Part shown: in pieces, positions 18,384 to 26,845 of the stretch | Layout: every line of letters starts with the position of its first letter | How positions within the stretch are numbered: position 1 is the first letter of the stretch | NCBI GenBank assembly: GCA_016124745.1 | Contig: WGNC01000001.1 | Span: 62,001-126,000, forward strand | DNA length: 64,000 nt | Source: Thiobacillus sp. | Lineage (GTDB): Bacteria > Pseudomonadota > Gammaproteobacteria > Burkholderiales > Thiobacillaceae | Direction: 5' to 3' | The notes under the pieces: model-generated | The model's input: the letters and a program-made list of their open reading frames with translations, nothing else | Databases searched by the model: none | Told to the model about the DNA's origin: nothing | Made by a program: the position numbers and the translations under genes

Positions 18384-19334
18384 TCAACTCACGACATTGC
18401 GGGGTGTGCCCGCGACGAAAGCCTCGATGTTGTCGACCAGCTGGTCGGCGAGCCGTTGCATGGCCTCGCGGCTCGACCAGGCGACGTGCGGCGTCAGGAT
18501 GAAGTTCGGCAGGTCGAGGTCGAGCAGCGGGTTGCCTTCGCGCGGCGGTTCCACCGACAGCACGTCGAAACCGGCGCCGGCGATGCGCTGCGATTTCAGT
18601 GCCTGGGCCAGCGCCGCCTCGTCCACCAGGTTGCCGCGCGCGGTGTTGATGAGTATCGCCGCGGGTTTCATCAGGTCGAGTTCGCGTGTCGAAATCATGT
18701 GCCGCGTCTCCGGCGTCAGCGGGGCATGCAGCGAAATCACGTCGGCCTCGCGCAGCACACTGTCGAAGGCCGTGTAGCCCTCGCGCACCACCGCGGCATT
18801 CCTGTGTTCGGCGATCAGCACCTTCATGCCGAAAGCCGCGGCGAGTTTTTGCATGCCGTGGCCAAGCGAGCCGAATCCCACCAGCCCCAGCGTGCTGCCG
18901 AACAGGTCGTTGACCGGCCGGGTGAACAGGCAGAACTGGTCGGCCTGCTGCCACAGGCCGTCGCGCAGATCCTGCTGCCAGCCCAGCAGATTGCGCCGCA
19001 GCGCCAGCATCATCATGAACGCGTGTTCGGGCACCGCATGCACGGCGTAGTTGCGGATGTTGGAGACGACGATGCCGTGCGCCTTGCAATACGCGACATC
19101 GACGATGTCGGTGCCGGTGGCGGAGACGGCGATCATCTTCAACTCCGGCGTCTGCGCCAGGATGTCGGCTGTAAGCTGGACCTTGTTGACGATGGCGATG
19201 TCGGCGTCCTCGAGCCGCGCGACGACTTCGTCCGGGTGCGTCTGCTCGTGATCGATCCACTCGTGCGCGAATGACGGCGCGCGCATGTCGGCGATCAGGC
19301 TCGCGCGGTCGAGAAAGACGATGCGGCGAGTCAT
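18384..19334 (-). CDS. D-2-hydroxyacid dehydrogenase (glycerate dehydrogenase / hydroxypyruvate reductase type)
   Basis: NAD(P)-dependent oxidoreductase of 316 residues. It carries the dinucleotide motif GLVGFGSLG near 150-158 and the catalytic trio: Arg in INTARGNLVDE near 235, Glu in DVLSVEPP near 262 and His in LTPHVAW near 285. ATGTDIVD near 74 fits the substrate domain. The start overlaps the stop of the upstream reductase gene by 4 bp (ATGA), so they are coupled. With a tartronate semialdehyde reductase the pair points to glyoxylate/glycerate recovery, as needed for phosphoglycolate salvage in an autotroph. That pathway link is inference. Confidence 0.85.
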   Translation of the reverse strand: MTRRIVFLDRASLIADMRAPSFAHEWIDHEQTHPDEVVARLEDADIAIVNKVQLTADILAQTPELKMIAVSATGTDIVDVAYCKAHGIVVSNIRNYAVHAVPEHAFMMMLALRRNLLGWQQDLRDGLWQQADQFCLFTRPVNDLFGSTLGLVGFGSLGHGMQKLAAAFGMKVLIAEHRNAAVVREGYTAFDSVLREADVISLHAPLTPETRHMISTRELDLMKPAAILINTARGNLVDEAALAQALKSQRIAGAGFDVLSVEPPREGNPLLDLDLPNFILTPHVAWSSREAMQRLADQLVDNIEAFVAGTPRNVVS

Positions 19335-20211
19335 GGCCGTTCCAGGCCGGACAGGCGCTCGACCACCTTCATCACCGCCGCCGAATCGAGCTCCGTGTCG
19401 CCTTGCTGCATCAAGCTGTCGAGATGCTGCGTCACCAGCGCCGCGCCCGGCAGGTCGAGTCCGAGTTCGCTCGCGGTCTGCATCACGATGTGCATGTCCT
19501 TGCGATGCAGCTTCGTCTTGAAGTCGGGCGTGTAGTCGTTGTCCAGCATGCGCTTGCCATGCACTTCGAGAATGCGGCTGCCGGCGAAGCCGCCCATGAG
19601 CGCGTCGCGTACCCTGGCCGGGTCGACGCCGTTGCTGCGCGCGAAGGCGAGCGCCTCGGCCACGGCCTCGATGGTCACCGCCACCACGATCTGGTTGCAG
19701 GCCTTGGCCACCTGGCCGGCGCCGTTGCCGCCCACCCGCACGATGTTCCTGCCCATGGCGCGAACACCGGCTTCACGCGCTCGAACACGTCGGGCCTGCC
19801 GCCCACCATGATCGACAGCGTGGCGTTGATCGCGCCGACGTCGCCGCCTGACACCGGCGCGTCGAGCATCTCGATGCCGCGTGCGCGCAGGTCCTCGGCG
19901 AAGCGCCGCGTGGCGGCGGGCGAGATGGTGCTCATGTCGACCACCACCGAGCCGGGCCTGACGCCATGGATCACGCCGTCGTCGTCGAAGATCACCTGCT
20001 CCACGTCCGGCGTGTCGGACACCATGAGGATGACGATGTCCGCCTTCGCTGCGGCCTCGGCCGGCGTCCGGCAGGCCGTGCAGCCCGCCTCGCCCAGCGG
20101 TGCCATGGATTCGGCGCGGCGGCCGTGCACGAACACCGTGTAGCCCGCCTTGTGCAGATTGAGGGCCATGGGCCTGCCCATGATGCCCAGGCCTATGAAT
20201 GCAACGTTCAT
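19331..20211 (-). pseudogene. Tartronate semialdehyde reductase / 3-hydroxyisobutyrate dehydrogenase family, single frameshift
   Basis: Reads MNVAFIGLGIMGRPMALNLHKAG at the start, then DMSTISPAATRRFA and DAPVSGGDVGAINATLSIMVGG, through to ERVKPVF near residue 147. At about 19757-19763 the frame breaks. The continuation, GRNIVRVGGNGAGQVAKACNQ with the catalytic Lys, lies in the next frame and runs cleanly to the end. One missing C in the codons for Phe-Arg-Ala would explain it. Start follows GGGAGGA. Total length without the shift is ~294 residues, normal for GarR/GlxR. It may be a recent loss or a sequencing error; both halves look otherwise intact. Confidence 0.8.
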
Positions 20212-20519
20212 CGCGCGTCCTCCCGTTCGATCATTTGATCATGTTCAGGGCTCCCTGATCCAGCGCAGTGTGGCGCAACCGATCCGTCTCGAAATCGTCA
20301 CATCAACTTGAAATGAATTTCGACTAAGCTTGCATTAGTAGCGATTCGTTCGTGCCGGCAGTCGACGCGCTGGCAGTTGTATCGAAGGTTGACCGACTGG
20401 TTTTTTACCAAAGGGCACATCGCGGGCAGGCCAGCAAAGGGCATGCAGGGCAGGGTTGCGCCGGACGATCGCATCGCGCCCCGACGGACGGATTTTGATT
20501 TGAATTCAAGGAGAGAAAG
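20212..20519. promoter_or_regulatory. Divergent intergenic region between the reductase and ppdK
   Basis: 308 bp separate two divergent units and should hold both promoters. AAGGAGAG at 20509-20516 is the ppdK ribosome site. No clear operator or repeat is seen. Confidence 0.4.
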
Positions 20520-23285
20520 TTGAACAGCAAATGGGTATATGCCTTCAGCGAAGGCGACGGCAAGAACAAGAAACTGCTCGGCGGCAAGGGCGCCAACCTG
20601 TGCGAGATGACGCAGATCGGCCTCAACGTGCCGCCGGGCTTCGTCATCTCCACCGAGGCCTGCCTCGCTTATCTGGATGACGCGGCGCACCAGCTGCCCA
20701 CGGGCGTGCTGGACCAGGTGCGCCACCACATGACCGAGGTCGAACGCGCTTCCGGCAAGACCTTCGGTGGCCGCGACAATCCGCTGCTGGTATCGGTGCG
20801 CTCCGGATCGGCGATGTCGATGCCGGGCATGATGGACACCATCCTCAACCTCGGCCTCAACCCCGACACCTTGCAGGGCCTCATCGCCCAGACCGGCAAC
20901 GAGCGCTTCGGCTACGATGCCTACCGGCGCTTCATCCAGCTGTTCGGCAAGGTCGCCCTGGGCGTTCCCGAAGAGGAATTCGACGCCGAGTTCAACGCGG
21001 TCAAGGCCGAGGCCGGCGTCAAGCACGACGTCGGCCTGTCCGCTGCCCACCTGGCTGACATCGCCGAGCGCTTCCTCGCCGTGGTCGAGCGCGTCACCGG
21101 CAAGCCTTTCCCGGCCGACCCCTACGCGCAGTTGGAAATCGCCATCAAGGCCGTATTCAACTCCTGGGGCGGCAAGCGCGCCGTCGACTACCGGCGCGAG
21201 TTCAGGATCACGCCGGAGATGGCCAACGGCACTGCGGTCAATGTGGTGGCCATGGTGTTCGGCAACATGGGCGACGACTCGGCCACCGGCGTTGGCTTCA
21301 CCCGCGACCCCGGCACCGGCGAGAACCTCATGTTCGGCGAATACCTCACCAACGCGCAGGGCGAGGACGTGGTGGCCGGCATCCGCACGCCCAAGCCCGT
21401 GGCCGAACTCGAAAAGGAAATGCCCGACCTGTACCGGCAACTCGTCGAGCTCAGGAACCAGCTCGAATTCCACTACAAGGAAGTGCAGGACTACGAATAC
21501 ACGATCGAGAAGGGCACGCTGTTCTGCCTGCAGACCCGCAACGGCAAGATGAATGCCGCCGCCTTGGTGCGCACCTCGGTGGAAATGGTCAAGGACGGCC
21601 TCATCGACCAGACGCAGGCGCTGATGCGCATCCAGCCCGAGATGCTGGAACAGCTGCTGTTCCCCCGGCTCGATCCGAAGACCCAGGCCCGGCCCGTCGC
21701 GCGCGGCCTGCCGGCGTCGCCCGGCGCGGCCTCCGGCATTGCCGTGTTCGACGCCGACCGCGCCGAGAAGCTGGGCCGCGCCGGAGAAAAGGTCATCCTG
21801 GTGCGCGAGGAAACCAAGCCGGAGGACATCCACGGCTTCTTCGCCAGCCAGGGCATCCTCACCAGCCGCGGCGGCAAGACCTCGCACGCCGCCGTCGTCG
21901 CCCGCGGCATGGGCAAGCCCTGCGTGGCCGGCGCCGAAGGCATCCACGTGGACGTGCGCTCGCGCCAGGCCGTCGTCGGTAACCAGGTGTTCGGCGAGGG
22001 CGCCGTCATCACCATCGACGGCACCAGCGGCAACGTCTACCTGGGCGAAGTGCCGATGATCGAGGCGGACTTCTCGCCCGAGCTGGCCACGCTGCTGTCG
22101 TGGGCCGACGGCATGGCGACGCTCAAGGTCATGGCCAACGCCGACACCCCGCATGACGCCGAACGCGCCCTCAAGTTCGGTGCCATGGGCATCGGCCTGT
22201 GCCGCACCGAGCGCATGTTCAACGACGTCGAGCGGTTGCCCATCGTGGTCGAAATGATCGTCGCCGAGAACCCCGCCGACCGCCAGGTGGCGCTCAACAA
22301 GCTGCTGCCGATCCAGCGCGAGGACTTCGCCGGCATCTTCAAGGCGATGGCGCCGCGCCCGGTCACCATCCGCCTGCTCGATCCGCCCATCCATGAATTC
22401 CTGCCCACCGCCGACCAGCTGGTCGACGAGCTCGACCAGCTGCACACGTTGCGCGCCACCGTGCGCGGCATGCAGGTGCTGCACGACGCCGTGGATTTCA
22501 TCTACCGCACGCGCGACACCCATCCCCAGGTGCAGCTGACCGCCGACCCGGCGCTGGTCGACGAGGCCATCCTGAAAAAGGAGACCATGCTGAAGAAGGT
22601 GCGCGCGCTGTTCGAGGTCAACCCCATGCTGGGCCACCGCGGGGTGCGCCTGGGCCTGACCTTCCCCGAGATCTACGCCATGCAGATCCGCGCCATCCTC
22701 GAAGCCGCCGCCGAATGCCAGAAGGCCGGGTTCGAGGTGCATCCCGAAATCATGGTGCCCCAGGTGTGCACGGCCCAGGAACTCAAACGCGTGAAGTCCT
22801 GGGTGGAAGACATCCGCGCCGACGTCGAAGCCGCCTACGGCGTCAAGCTCAACTTCAAGTTCGGCTCCATGCTCGAAGTCGTGCGCGCCTGCATGCGGGC
22901 CGAAAGCCTGGCCGAGGAGGCCGAGTTCTTCTCCTTCGGCACCAACGACCTGACCCAGGCCACGTTCTCGTTCTCGCGCGAAGACGCCGAGAACAAGTTC
23001 CTGCCCATGTACAACCAGAGCAAGATCCTGCAGGACAACCCGTTCGAGGTGCTCGACGTCAAGGGCGTGGGCAAGCTCATGCAGCTGGCCGTGGGCTGGG
23101 GCAGAGGCACCCGCCCGGACATGAAGTTGGGCATCTGCGGCGAGCACGGCGGCCACCCCGCCTCGATCCGCTTCTGCCACCAGATCGGCCTGACCTATGT
23201 GTCCTGCTCCGGTCCGCGCGTGCCCATCGCGCGTCTGGCGGCCGCCCAGGTGGCCATCACCGAGGCGGGCAAGCAGGGGCAATAG
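20520..23285 (+). CDS. ppdK: Pyruvate, phosphate dikinase
   Basis: Interconverts pyruvate, ATP and phosphate with PEP, AMP and PPi. The 921 residues start at a TTG after AAGGAGAG and show the full three-domain layout. The N-terminal ATP-grasp has KKLLGGKGANLCEM and SVRSGSAMSMPGMMDTILNLG. The swivelling domain has the catalytic His in GGKTSHAAVVARGMG near residue 455. The C-terminal PEP/pyruvate domain has GIGLCRTERMF, GHRGVRLGLTFPEIY and CGEHGGHPASI. It supplies PEP for gluconeogenesis; the PPi it releases connects it to pfp and hppA. Confidence 0.97.
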   Translation: MNSKWVYAFSEGDGKNKKLLGGKGANLCEMTQIGLNVPPGFVISTEACLAYLDDAAHQLPTGVLDQVRHHMTEVERASGKTFGGRDNPLLVSVRSGSAMSMPGMMDTILNLGLNPDTLQGLIAQTGNERFGYDAYRRFIQLFGKVALGVPEEEFDAEFNAVKAEAGVKHDVGLSAAHLADIAERFLAVVERVTGKPFPADPYAQLEIAIKAVFNSWGGKRAVDYRREFRITPEMANGTAVNVVAMVFGNMGDDSATGVGFTRDPGTGENLMFGEYLTNAQGEDVVAGIRTPKPVAELEKEMPDLYRQLVELRNQLEFHYKEVQDYEYTIEKGTLFCLQTRNGKMNAAALVRTSVEMVKDGLIDQTQALMRIQPEMLEQLLFPRLDPKTQARPVARGLPASPGAASGIAVFDADRAEKLGRAGEKVILVREETKPEDIHGFFASQGILTSRGGKTSHAAVVARGMGKPCVAGAEGIHVDVRSRQAVVGNQVFGEGAVITIDGTSGNVYLGEVPMIEADFSPELATLLSWADGMATLKVMANADTPHDAERALKFGAMGIGLCRTERMFNDVERLPIVVEMIVAENPADRQVALNKLLPIQREDFAGIFKAMAPRPVTIRLLDPPIHEFLPTADQLVDELDQLHTLRATVRGMQVLHDAVDFIYRTRDTHPQVQLTADPALVDEAILKKETMLKKVRALFEVNPMLGHRGVRLGLTFPEIYAMQIRAILEAAAECQKAGFEVHPEIMVPQVCTAQELKRVKSWVEDIRADVEAAYGVKLNFKFGSMLEVVRACMRAESLAEEAEFFSFGTNDLTQATFSFSREDAENKFLPMYNQSKILQDNPFEVLDVKGVGKLMQLAVGWGRGTRPDMKLGICGEHGGHPASIRFCHQIGLTYVSCSGPRVPIARLAAAQVAITEAGKQGQ

Positions 23286-23372
23286 TTCGCCTGGCCCTAT
23301 TCCGCCGTCAGGGGCTGGCTGCCGCGCCGGGCGCGATAGGGTAATCTCGAAAAAACCCGAGCGGGAGCGCCC

Positions 23373-24188
23373 ATGGACGAACAGCAACGCAAAGCCCAAC
23401 TCAAGCAAACCTTCGACACCGTAGCCGAGGGCTACGGCAGCGGCGGCATGGCGTTCTTCCACAACGCTGCCGCGCTGCTGCCGCACGTGTTCCGGCTGCA
23501 GGGCGACGAGCGTCTGCTCGACGTCGCCACCGGCACCGGCATCGCCGCCACCGCGATCGCGCCGCACCTGCCGCAGGGCAAGGTCACCGGAATCGACTTC
23601 TCGGAAGGCATGCTCGCGCAAGCGCGCGCCCGCGCCCAAAGCCTGGGTCTCGACAACATCGAACTGCATGCCATGGACATGCAGGAAATCGGCTTCGACG
23701 ATGCCTGCTTCGATGCCGCCAACTGCTCGTTCGGCCTGTTTTTCCTGCCCGACATGCAAGGCCTGCTGCAGCACATCGCGAGCAAGGTGAAGCCCGGCGG
23801 CCAGGTCGTCGTCAGTTCTTTTTGCGAAGGCGCGTTCGCGCCCAACGTCGATCTGTTCCTGGAGCGCATCCAGCGCTACGGCGTCGCACCGCCCGACTTC
23901 ACCTGGAAGAAGGTCTGTACCGAGGAACAGTTCCAGGCGCTGTTCGAAGGCGCCGGCCTGCGCGACGTGCAGGTCCGGCGCCAGCAGATCGGCTACCCGA
24001 TGGACGACGCCGAAACCTGGTGGCGCGTGATCTGGTACGCGGGGTTTCGCGGACTGGTCGCGCAGTTGAGCGAGCCCGACCTCGCGCGCTTCAAGCAGGA
24101 GCATCTGGCCGAGATCGCGGCATTGCACGACGGGCAGGGCATCCCGCTCGACATTCCGGCCCTGTTTGCCAGCGGGCGGGTGACGTAG
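23373..24188 (+). CDS. Class I SAM-dependent methyltransferase (UbiE-like)
   Basis: A 271-residue methyltransferase. Motif I is LLDVATGTGIAATAIA near residues 49-64, then GIDFSEGMLAQARARA, HAMDMQEIGFDD, and CSFGLFFLPDMQGLLQHIASKVKPGG. This resembles the UbiE/Methyltransf_11 family, but the C-terminal 100 residues (TWKKVCTEEQFQALF, then DDAETWWRVIWYAGFRGLV) are not those of ubiquinone enzymes, so the substrate is unknown. It starts 87 bp after ppdK and has its own ribosome site (CGGGAGCG). Confidence 0.85.
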   Translation: MDEQQRKAQLKQTFDTVAEGYGSGGMAFFHNAAALLPHVFRLQGDERLLDVATGTGIAATAIAPHLPQGKVTGIDFSEGMLAQARARAQSLGLDNIELHAMDMQEIGFDDACFDAANCSFGLFFLPDMQGLLQHIASKVKPGGQVVVSSFCEGAFAPNVDLFLERIQRYGVAPPDFTWKKVCTEEQFQALFEGAGLRDVQVRRQQIGYPMDDAETWWRVIWYAGFRGLVAQLSEPDLARFKQEHLAEIAALHDGQGIPLDIPALFASGRVT

Positions 24189-24243
24189 GGATTCGACAGG
24201 CTTTACCGGTCCGCTCCGCGGGCCATCAGTCGACTTTGCAAAA

Positions 24244-24259
24244 AGTCCATAAATGGACT
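24244..24259. promoter_or_regulatory. Inverted-repeat operator upstream of the Xre-type antitoxin
   Basis: AGTCCAT (24244-24250) and ATGGACT (24253-24259) form a perfect 7-bp inverted repeat with a 2-bp spacer. A further AGTCC half-site lies at 24274-24278. It sits 40 bp before the antitoxin ATG, as expected for autorepression. Confidence 0.6.
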
Positions 24260-24299
24260 ACATTGGCCACATAAGTCCTTTTATGAATTCGGCCGCCCC

Positions 24300-24716
24300 A
24301 TGCCCGCCCCAGCCCGCACCCTCCAGCCGCAGCCCGATCCGAGCAGCCGCGCGCTGTCCGCCGCCGGCCTGCGCGCCTTCTTCAACATCGCGCGCGACTG
24401 GGGGCTGACTACCGACGCGCAGATGGTGCTGCTGGGATCGCCAGGCCGCTCCACCTTCTTCAAGTGGAAAGCCGCGCCCGAAACCGCCGACCTCAAGCGC
24501 GACACGCTCGAGCGCCTGTCCTACCTGCTCGGCATCTACAAGGCGCTGCAGATCCTGCTGCCCGCCGCCGACGCGGCCGACGCCTGGGTGAAAAAGCCCA
24601 ATACCGCGCCAGGCTTCGGCGGCAAGAGCGCGCTCGACCGCATGCTCGGCGGCAACGTCGCCGACCTGGTCGCGGTGCGCCAATATCTGGATGCCCGGCG
24701 CGGCGGCTGGGCTTGA
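24300..24716 (+). CDS. Xre/MbcA/ParS-family antitoxin
   Basis: A 138-residue antitoxin predicted to bind and neutralise the RES-domain toxin downstream. Residues 20-80 form a helix-turn-helix-like region (ALSAAGLRAFFNIARDWGL, then GSPGRSTFFKWK, DTLERLSYLLGIYKALQIL). The C-terminal 50 residues match the toxin-binding domain (ADAWVKKPN, GKSALDRMLGG, DLVAVRQYLDARRGGW). No clear ribosome site precedes the ATG, so it may be leaderless. Unusually, its toxin gene is not adjacent but 291 bp away behind repeats. Confidence 0.85.
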   Translation: MPAPARTLQPQPDPSSRALSAAGLRAFFNIARDWGLTTDAQMVLLGSPGRSTFFKWKAAPETADLKRDTLERLSYLLGIYKALQILLPAADAADAWVKKPNTAPGFGGKSALDRMLGGNVADLVAVRQYLDARRGGWA

Positions 24717-24755
24717 ACGACGTGCCTGATCGTGAGCCCATCGACACCCGCGCCG

Positions 24756-25005
24756 TTCGTCCTGAGCTCGTCGACTTCGCTCAGGACAGGCCTGTCGAAG
24801 GACTGGCTAAGTGATGGCCCATGCACCATTCATCCTGTGCTGCCGAAGGACCATTCATGTTTCGACGAGCTCAACACGAACGGATTACCTCCATACCATT
24901 CGTCCTGCGCGAGTCGAAGGATCGTCCATGGTTCGACAAGGCTCTCCTGAGCATGGTCGAAGGGCTCACCACGAACGGAATCAACATCTAGTCGAAGGAC
25001 TGGTC
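24756..25005. repeat. REP array between antitoxin and RES toxin genes
   Basis: At least four partial or complete copies of the family lie here in both orientations. They include GTTCGTCCTGAGCTCGTCGA near 24757, GACAGGCCTGTCGAAGGAC near 24784, TTTCGACGAGCTCAACACGA near 24861, and GTCGAAGGGCTCACCACGAA near 24956. The array fills almost the whole gap between the two genes. Confidence 0.8.
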
Positions 25006-25007
25006 CA

Positions 25008-25691
25008 GTGTTGACCTATCCGACCACGCGCCTGAAGTGGAATCCCGCTTACCGCGTCATCCCCAGCCGCTTTCCCGCCGTCGGCCTGTTCGAGCGCGTC
25101 GCCCGCCCCGAGGATTTCGACGCCCTCTATGCACTCGAAGCCATGACCAACGACCGCATTCGCGACGAAGTCGGCGAGATCAGCCTCGTCCCTGCGGCGG
25201 AACGGCTGTTCGGCCCCGGCAGCACCTGCATCATGGCGGCCTTCACCCATCTCAACCCGCACGGCAGCCGCTTCAGCGACGGCAGCTACGGCGTGTTCTA
25301 TTGCGCCCGCAAGCGCGACACCGCCATCGCCGAAACCCGCTATCACGCCGCCCGGTTCATGGCCGCCACCCAGGAGCCGTCGATGCGATTGCAAATGCGG
25401 CTCTACAGCGTGGAAGCCCACGGCAAGGTCGCCGACCTGCGCAAGGCCAGCCAGGCCGAGCCGCGCATTGTCGATCCAGACGACTACGCCTATCCGCAAT
25501 CGATCGGCCGCACGCTGCGGGCAGAAGGCGCGCACGGCATCCTCTATCCCTCGGTACGTTACCCCGGCGGCGAATGCCTGGCCGCCTTTCGCACCGTCCT
25601 GCTTAAAAGCTGCCTGCACGCCGCCACCCTGGAATACAACTGGAACGGGCAGGGTATCGATGCGGTGTTCGAGGTCAACCAGGTGCTTTGA
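25008..25691 (+). CDS. RES-domain toxin
   Basis: A 227-residue RES-family toxin; characterised relatives deplete NAD+. The family name residues can be placed as Arg in RVIPSRFPAVGLF near 16-28, Glu in ARKRDTAIAETRYH near 100, and Ser in YPSVRYPGGECLAAFR near 183. The length is normal and the frame intact. The start is a TTG-adjacent ATG-like codon at 25008 with GGACTGG upstream. Its antitoxin is the Xre-type gene at 24300. The repeats between them could add a separate promoter or alter the toxin/antitoxin ratio. Confidence 0.85.
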   Translation: MLTYPTTRLKWNPAYRVIPSRFPAVGLFERVARPEDFDALYALEAMTNDRIRDEVGEISLVPAAERLFGPGSTCIMAAFTHLNPHGSRFSDGSYGVFYCARKRDTAIAETRYHAARFMAATQEPSMRLQMRLYSVEAHGKVADLRKASQAEPRIVDPDDYAYPQSIGRTLRAEGAHGILYPSVRYPGGECLAAFRTVLLKSCLHAATLEYNWNGQGIDAVFEVNQVL

Positions 25692-25915
25692 ACATGTCGA
25701 TTAATTTGACGTTAATCGACTTATTTCATTGACGTGTCGATGGCAAAGTTAATTATTCAGCCGACCTATTAGACGTGTGTAGAGAAGTGGCATTTTCTTT
25801 ACATGTCATTGATGTCATGTAAAAAAATCGATCATTTCATTCTTTGGCTGTGTTCGAAGTCGAACAGGTGGGAGCGGCCGACACATCAGCCCCGGCAATC
25901 CGCCCAACCCCACCA

Positions 25916-25941
25916 CCGTTCGGGCTGAGCCTGTCGAAGCC
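25916..25941. repeat. Single REP copy
   Basis: ACCGTTCGGGCTGAGCCTGT followed by CGAAGCC, one arm of the dispersed family, about 80 bp upstream of vapB. Confidence 0.75.
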
Positions 25942-25974
25942 TATTGCGCCTGACTTGAGCGTTTCCCACATAAG

Positions 25975-25997
25975 TGGTATGCAACACGGTATATACC
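25975..25997. promoter_or_regulatory. Palindromic operator upstream of vapB
   Basis: GGTATATACC (25988-25997) is a perfect 10-bp palindrome, with a further TGGTAT half at 25975-25980. It lies about 20 bp before vapB. VapB-type proteins usually bind such sites to repress their own operon. Confidence 0.55.
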
Positions 25998-26019
25998 AAT
26001 CGTTTCACGAGGGGGCATC

Positions 26020-26277
26020 ATGCAAACCGCCAAGCTATTCAAAAACGGCCGCAGCCAGGCCGTGCGTTTGCCGGCCGAGTTTCGGTTCGAAGGCGATGAA
26101 GTCCTGATCCGGCGTGACCCGGTGACCGGCGACATCATCCTCAGTCCGCGCAACAAGAAGTTTGAAGACTGGGTCAAGTTGCGCGACCGGCTGCTGCCCA
26201 ATATTCCGCAGGAAGACCTCACCGCCCTCGACGACCTGCGCGACACCGGCCCCCACGCCGAACGCGACTGGCCATGA
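26020..26277 (+). CDS. vapB: VapB-type antitoxin (AbrB/MazE fold)
   Basis: An 85-residue antitoxin. The N-terminal swapped-hairpin DNA-binding domain reads AKLFKNGRSQAVRLPAEFRF, then GDEVLIRRDPVTGDIIL. The C-terminal ~35 residues (FEDWVKLRDRLLPNIPQEDL) are the likely toxin-binding tail. Start follows GAGGGGG. The stop overlaps the vapC start in ATGA (26274-26277), so the two are translationally coupled. Palindromes upstream support autoregulation. Confidence 0.9.
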   Translation: MQTAKLFKNGRSQAVRLPAEFRFEGDEVLIRRDPVTGDIILSPRNKKFEDWVKLRDRLLPNIPQEDLTALDDLRDTGPHAERDWP

Positions 26278-26681
26278 GCGCAGTGCTGATGCTGGATACC
26301 AACGCCGTCTCCGCCCTCGTCAAGGGCCAGGCAGCGGGCCTCAGCAAGGCGCTGGAACACCGATCCTTTTGCATGTCTGTCATCACCGAAGCGGAATTGC
26401 GTTTTGGCCTCGCACGCCGGCCCATCAACCCGGACCTGCGCAGCATCATCGACACCCTGCTGCTGGCCACCGACATACGCGCCTGGACATCCGACTGCGC
26501 AGCGCGTTACGGCCCATTGCGGGCAGAACTGGAAGCACTCGGCAAACCGCTGGCACCCATGGGTCTGCTCATCGCCACCCATGCGCTGACAGAAGACTGC
26601 ACCCTGGTCAGCGCCGACCGGGCCTTTGCTCATGTGCCCGGTCTCACCTTTTTCGATTGGACAACGGCTTCGCCCAACTGA
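26274..26681 (+). CDS. vapC: VapC-type PIN-domain toxin
   Basis: A 135-residue PIN ribonuclease. Catalytic acids visible are Asp8 in MLDTN, Glu41 in TEAELRFG and Asp115 in VSADRAF. The position normally held by Asp in the NDLLIAA motif reads PMGLLIATHAL, with Gly97 in place of the Asp. A PIN active site uses three or four carboxylates, so activity may be reduced or the residue substituted elsewhere. The fold-defining residues and the end PGLTFFDW are normal. Confidence 0.88.
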   Translation: MSAVLMLDTNAVSALVKGQAAGLSKALEHRSFCMSVITEAELRFGLARRPINPDLRSIIDTLLLATDIRAWTSDCAARYGPLRAELEALGKPLAPMGLLIATHALTEDCTLVSADRAFAHVPGLTFFDWTTASPN

Positions 26682-26845
26682 ACCGGGGCGCGCAACGGCA
26701 GATAACAATAAATTCGACCCGGCCCGGGTGATGAGCGAGTCCATCGGCGAGACGCAGAAAAATATCGCCGTGCCATCGGCAAAGGCAGCCATAACAGTCG
26801 CCGTCGTGGCACAGTGCCACGCTACCGTGGTGGAGCAGGGGGAAC

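Larger units (their letters stand above)
25692..26019. other. AT-rich gap with palindromes between the two toxin-antitoxin loci
   Basis: Notably AT-rich for this window from 25692 to 25850. GTCGATTAA (25696-25704) and TTAATCGAC (25712-25720) form a perfect 9-bp inverted repeat. TTTACATG (25798-25805) and CATGTAAA (25816-25823) form a perfect 8-bp one. A single REP copy lies at 25916-25941. No protein gene is seen. Confidence 0.6.

Noticed and set aside
20298-24128. A 1,276-codon open frame on the minus strand opposite ppdK and the methyltransferase
   Set aside because: It is the GC-rich antisense shadow of ppdK: it mirrors the codon pattern of a clear gene and has low-complexity His/Gly/Val-rich content with no domain.
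24756-25005. CRISPR array between the toxin and antitoxin genes
   Set aside because: The repeats are irregular, inverted and unevenly spaced, with no constant spacer length and no cas genes; they are REP elements.
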